From Piper betle (lineage: Eukaryota; Streptophyta; Magnoliopsida; Piperales; Piperaceae): a stretch of 64,000 nucleotides of DNA. Positions 61,664 through 64,000 of the stretch are shown here, piece by piece. The notes beneath the pieces were generated by a model. That model was not told where the DNA came from and searched no databases. It saw only the letters and a program-made list of their open reading frames with translations. Each line of letters opens with the position of its first letter. Positions within the stretch are counted from its first letter, which is position 1. Where the stretch lies: NCBI GenBank assembly GCA_033002965.1, contig JAURVB010003089.1:16471-80470 (forward strand). The letters are read 5' to 3'. Made by a program: the position numbers and the translations under genes.

Positions 61664-62568
61664 ACTTGAATGTTTCATGAAGAAGTCTTGTTTTTGTTTC
61701 TTTTTTCTTACGTGAATACAAATTTGCTAGTCTAGCAATCTTTCTTTCTCTTGGTGATGTTATAAGGATATTAGTTTAATTGCCCTTTTTTAGTTGATAA
61801 AAAAGGTAAATCAAACCCAAGGTGGCTGGTGGCGAGGAGGTATTACTTTGGCTAATGATATTTCCAAAAGAACTGAGGTAAAAAAATAATAAAATCAGGT
61901 ATTACTTCCATAATTATCTCTAGATCCCAACAATTATTAAACACCTTTCTAAGTAAAACCATAGCCACTATCATAATATTTAATTTAACAATTGAATTAT
62001 CGTAGAAAAATGAGCCTTCTTATTCTTGTTTAAGATAATCATAAAATCTCATTTCTACTAAACTAGACATATATTATGAAATCAATTAAACATAAATGAT
62101 GTAAGGTTGTACAACTTTCATGGCTATAGAACCCATTTAGCTATAAGAGAATCACAATCCGATAAACACTCATAATGCCAGTTTTACAATTTTATAAATA
62201 AATAAGTGTTATCAATTATGTATATCTGATTTTTCATTAGGTCTTACGGATAATATTGACTCTTGACTTTGGTTTATAAAATAAGGAGCTTCAAGTCAAA
62301 TAGAGTAATCAAGTCATAACTTTATTGATGCATGAAAGGTCCAATGTCTCTATGCAACATTGTTCTATGAGTGTGATATATTTTAAATTAATCTCATGTC
62401 TAATATTTATTAGGATAAAATTTAATTTATTAACGAAGGTGGATTAGGAATCTTCAATTTGGCTTAACCATGTTGCATTGATGACTTGATCCCATCAAGT
62501 TATATTGAGTAATGGCATTGTCTATGGTATGAAATATGACTTGGGCTCATTTTGAATAATAGGTTGGA
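61664..62568. other. MFP1 3' UTR and intergenic DNA
   Basis: Pyrimidine-rich 3' UTR-like sequence to about 61,800, then AT-rich DNA with no coding pattern. Confidence 0.45.
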
Positions 62569-63025
62569 CTAGATGTAGGCTAAGCCACTAGACCGATGGA
62601 CTATGAATTGATGGCAATTTAGAGGATGAAATTTACTAAATATAGGTGGCATATGATATCCTTAAATTTGTCTCAAATTGATAAGTTTGGTTCAATATTA
62701 ATGATAAATTATAGATATTTAACTTAAGTTAATCATTGTAAAAGAATGACTTAGTTAGATTAGGTCATATACTTAATTCATTACATTGTATTAAATGATA
62801 GGCTGGACTAAACGTGGGCTAGGCCGCTAAATTTATAGACTATGGACTGATGGTAACTTTGAGGTTGAAATTTACTAAATGTAGGTGGCTTATGATATCC
62901 CTTATATTCGCCTCGCCTCAAATTGATAAGTTCGGTTCATTATTAAGGATAAACTATAATCATTCTGAAAGAATGACTTAAGTTAGATTAGGTCGTATAG
63001 TTAAGCCATCACATTGTATGTATGC
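62569..63025. repeat. Diverged tandem duplication, ~230-240 bp unit
   Basis: 62,564-62,790 and 62,802-63,020 share 'ggctggacta', 'gaaatttactaaat.taggtgg', 'tcaaattgataagtt', and 'gaatgactta.gttagattag' in order. Confidence 0.8.
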
Positions 63026-63472
63026 ACACCATAAGACCCACAAAGCTCCTACATGGGCTTGCTTACATGTAAATAGTATTACACGGGCTTGACTATTCAA
63101 TGCAACAAAGCCCATGTAGCTGCTTTGTGTTTGAAGGCCCTTTTCATAGAGCTCCAGGCCCAATGCTTCAAGCTTGCTTCGTAAATATAAGAATGATTGA
63201 GATATTTACGAGGGTTCCAAGGAGACAAACTTGGTCCAAACAAGTGAGATATCTGGGGAGAAAAATATAACAAACTCTCTACACCTTTTATATGAAAAAA
63301 GTTTATAAATAGAATGAAAATTATTGAAGAGGAAAGACTCATTGGGCGGATCTTTATTGAAGATTGAAGGACTCCAAATTTGGAGATTTAAAGGCTTGAA
63401 GACTACAAGGCTTTGAGTCGTCCACCAATTGGCACCATCTCTGTGCTTCCTTCTTCATTTTTTGTATAAGAG

Positions 63473-63519
63473 TTTGTTATAAAAGATCCAAAGTCCTAAA
63501 ACACATCTTTTATAACAAA
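63473..63519. repeat. 15-bp perfect inverted repeat (hairpin)
   Basis: TTTGTTATAAAAGAT at 63,473-63,487 and its exact complement at 63,505-63,519, 17-nt loop. It lies shortly after 'ccaattggcaccatctctgtg', which recalls the leader start of some plant retrotransposons. Confidence 0.85.
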
Positions 63520-63791
63520 TCCTAAAGCACGAAAAAGACAATTTTTGTAGCTCTTTACAATTAGTAGATTGTCGGGGGCACGGTCTCCCAGCGAACCTTG
63601 TAATTTTATGTCGTTGATTCAATTTTTGTAACGTTATCGATGCAAAACTCCATCATCACGCATATAATTCAACACTCCTTCACCAAAGAGTGCTCAAAGC
63701 ATGCGCGAATGTTGTATTTTGGCCGGGTCGTTACAACAAAGTAGTCGGTGGGCCGATCATCCTTTCCGAGCGGAAAATAATAAAAATCTAA

Positions 63792-63995
63792 ATGGGCCTA
63801 GAAGTTAGTCAAAGCCCACAACACGGATTTACCATCGCCGGCCCAGCCCAGCCCAATCCCACCCAAAAACGTTCGAAAACGTGGGGGAGGAGAAAAGTCG
63901 ACACCTTTTTCGGACCTCCTACTCCTCGGAGCGCGGCCACTACCAGCGGCGAAGCAGCGGCGGCGGCGGCGGCGGCGGCGGCGGCTGGGAGGTGA
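63792..63995 (+). CDS. Possible first exon of a gene running off the window
   Basis: ATG 63,792 opens MGLEVSQSPQHGFTIAGPAQ, passes TFFGPPTPRSAATTSGE and ends in an alanine run encoded by a (GGC)n tract (63,956-63,985). Then comes GGGAG|GTGAGG, a good donor, at about 63,990. The GC-rich composition is unlike the upstream DNA and fits a promoter-proximal exon. Alternatively it is all 5' UTR. Family not recognised. Confidence 0.35.
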   Translation: MGLEVSQSPQHGFTIAGPAQPNPTQKRSKTWGRRKVDTFFGPPTPRSAATTSGEAAAAAAAAAAAGR

Positions 63996-64000
63996 GGCGG

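Overview
The window is nuclear DNA of a flowering plant: AT-rich, spliced genes with GT-AG introns, nested LTR retrotransposons, a hAT-type MITE, and three plant-specific genes or gene relics (FLZ zinc finger, chloroplast MFP1, RABA6-type Rab). I cannot name the species. Only about 5 kb looks like living genes; the rest is transposon-derived or decayed.

Layout. 1-22,640 is a nest of old LTR retrotransposons. A ~3.2 kb LTR family occurs at 1-3,628 and 16,554-19,806 (+), with inverted fragments between. A second LTR (9,144-11,604) follows a gag zinc-knuckle relic, and another gag relic lies on the minus strand at 13,440-14,256. A hAT MITE (1,664-2,228) with an 8-bp target duplication sits in the first LTR. 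Minisatellites, a ~240-bp (AC)n tract and a ~770-bp tandem duplication decorate the area. At 22,931-23,151 is an orphan first exon of a RABA6-type GTPase.

23,683-47,817 is a segmental amplification. Block A (23,683-28,145), block B (33,569-40,430) and block C (40,970-47,817) are near-identical direct copies. Each carries a ~600-bp perfect-centre palindrome with a promoter-like arm and, on the minus strand, the same dead gene. A diverged fourth copy of that gene (D, 28,120-29,797) adjoins A. Comparing A and D suggests an ancestral protein with two NF-YB-like histone folds, a basic linker, an F-box and an F-box-associated region. I do not know this domain combination as an established family, and it is the most interesting thing here. 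Between B and C lies a 539-bp intron-containing fragment of an HSP70-14/HSP110-type gene with two frameshifts.

47,985-50,700 is GC-richer repeat-like sequence without a recognisable protein, with a strong 26-bp inverted repeat at 50,306-50,407. 53,265-54,820 holds an FLZ-domain gene of two coding exons with a 47-codon upstream ORF. 58,056-61,663 holds MFP1 (thylakoid coiled-coil, DNA-binding protein), three coding exons, with a one-base frameshift near the C-terminus. The window ends in a GC-rich segment that looks like the first exon of another gene.

The genes do not form a pathway. The FLZ protein is a SnRK1-linked adaptor by family; MFP1 acts in plastids. The repeats record waves of insertion, pseudogene formation and later tandem amplification.
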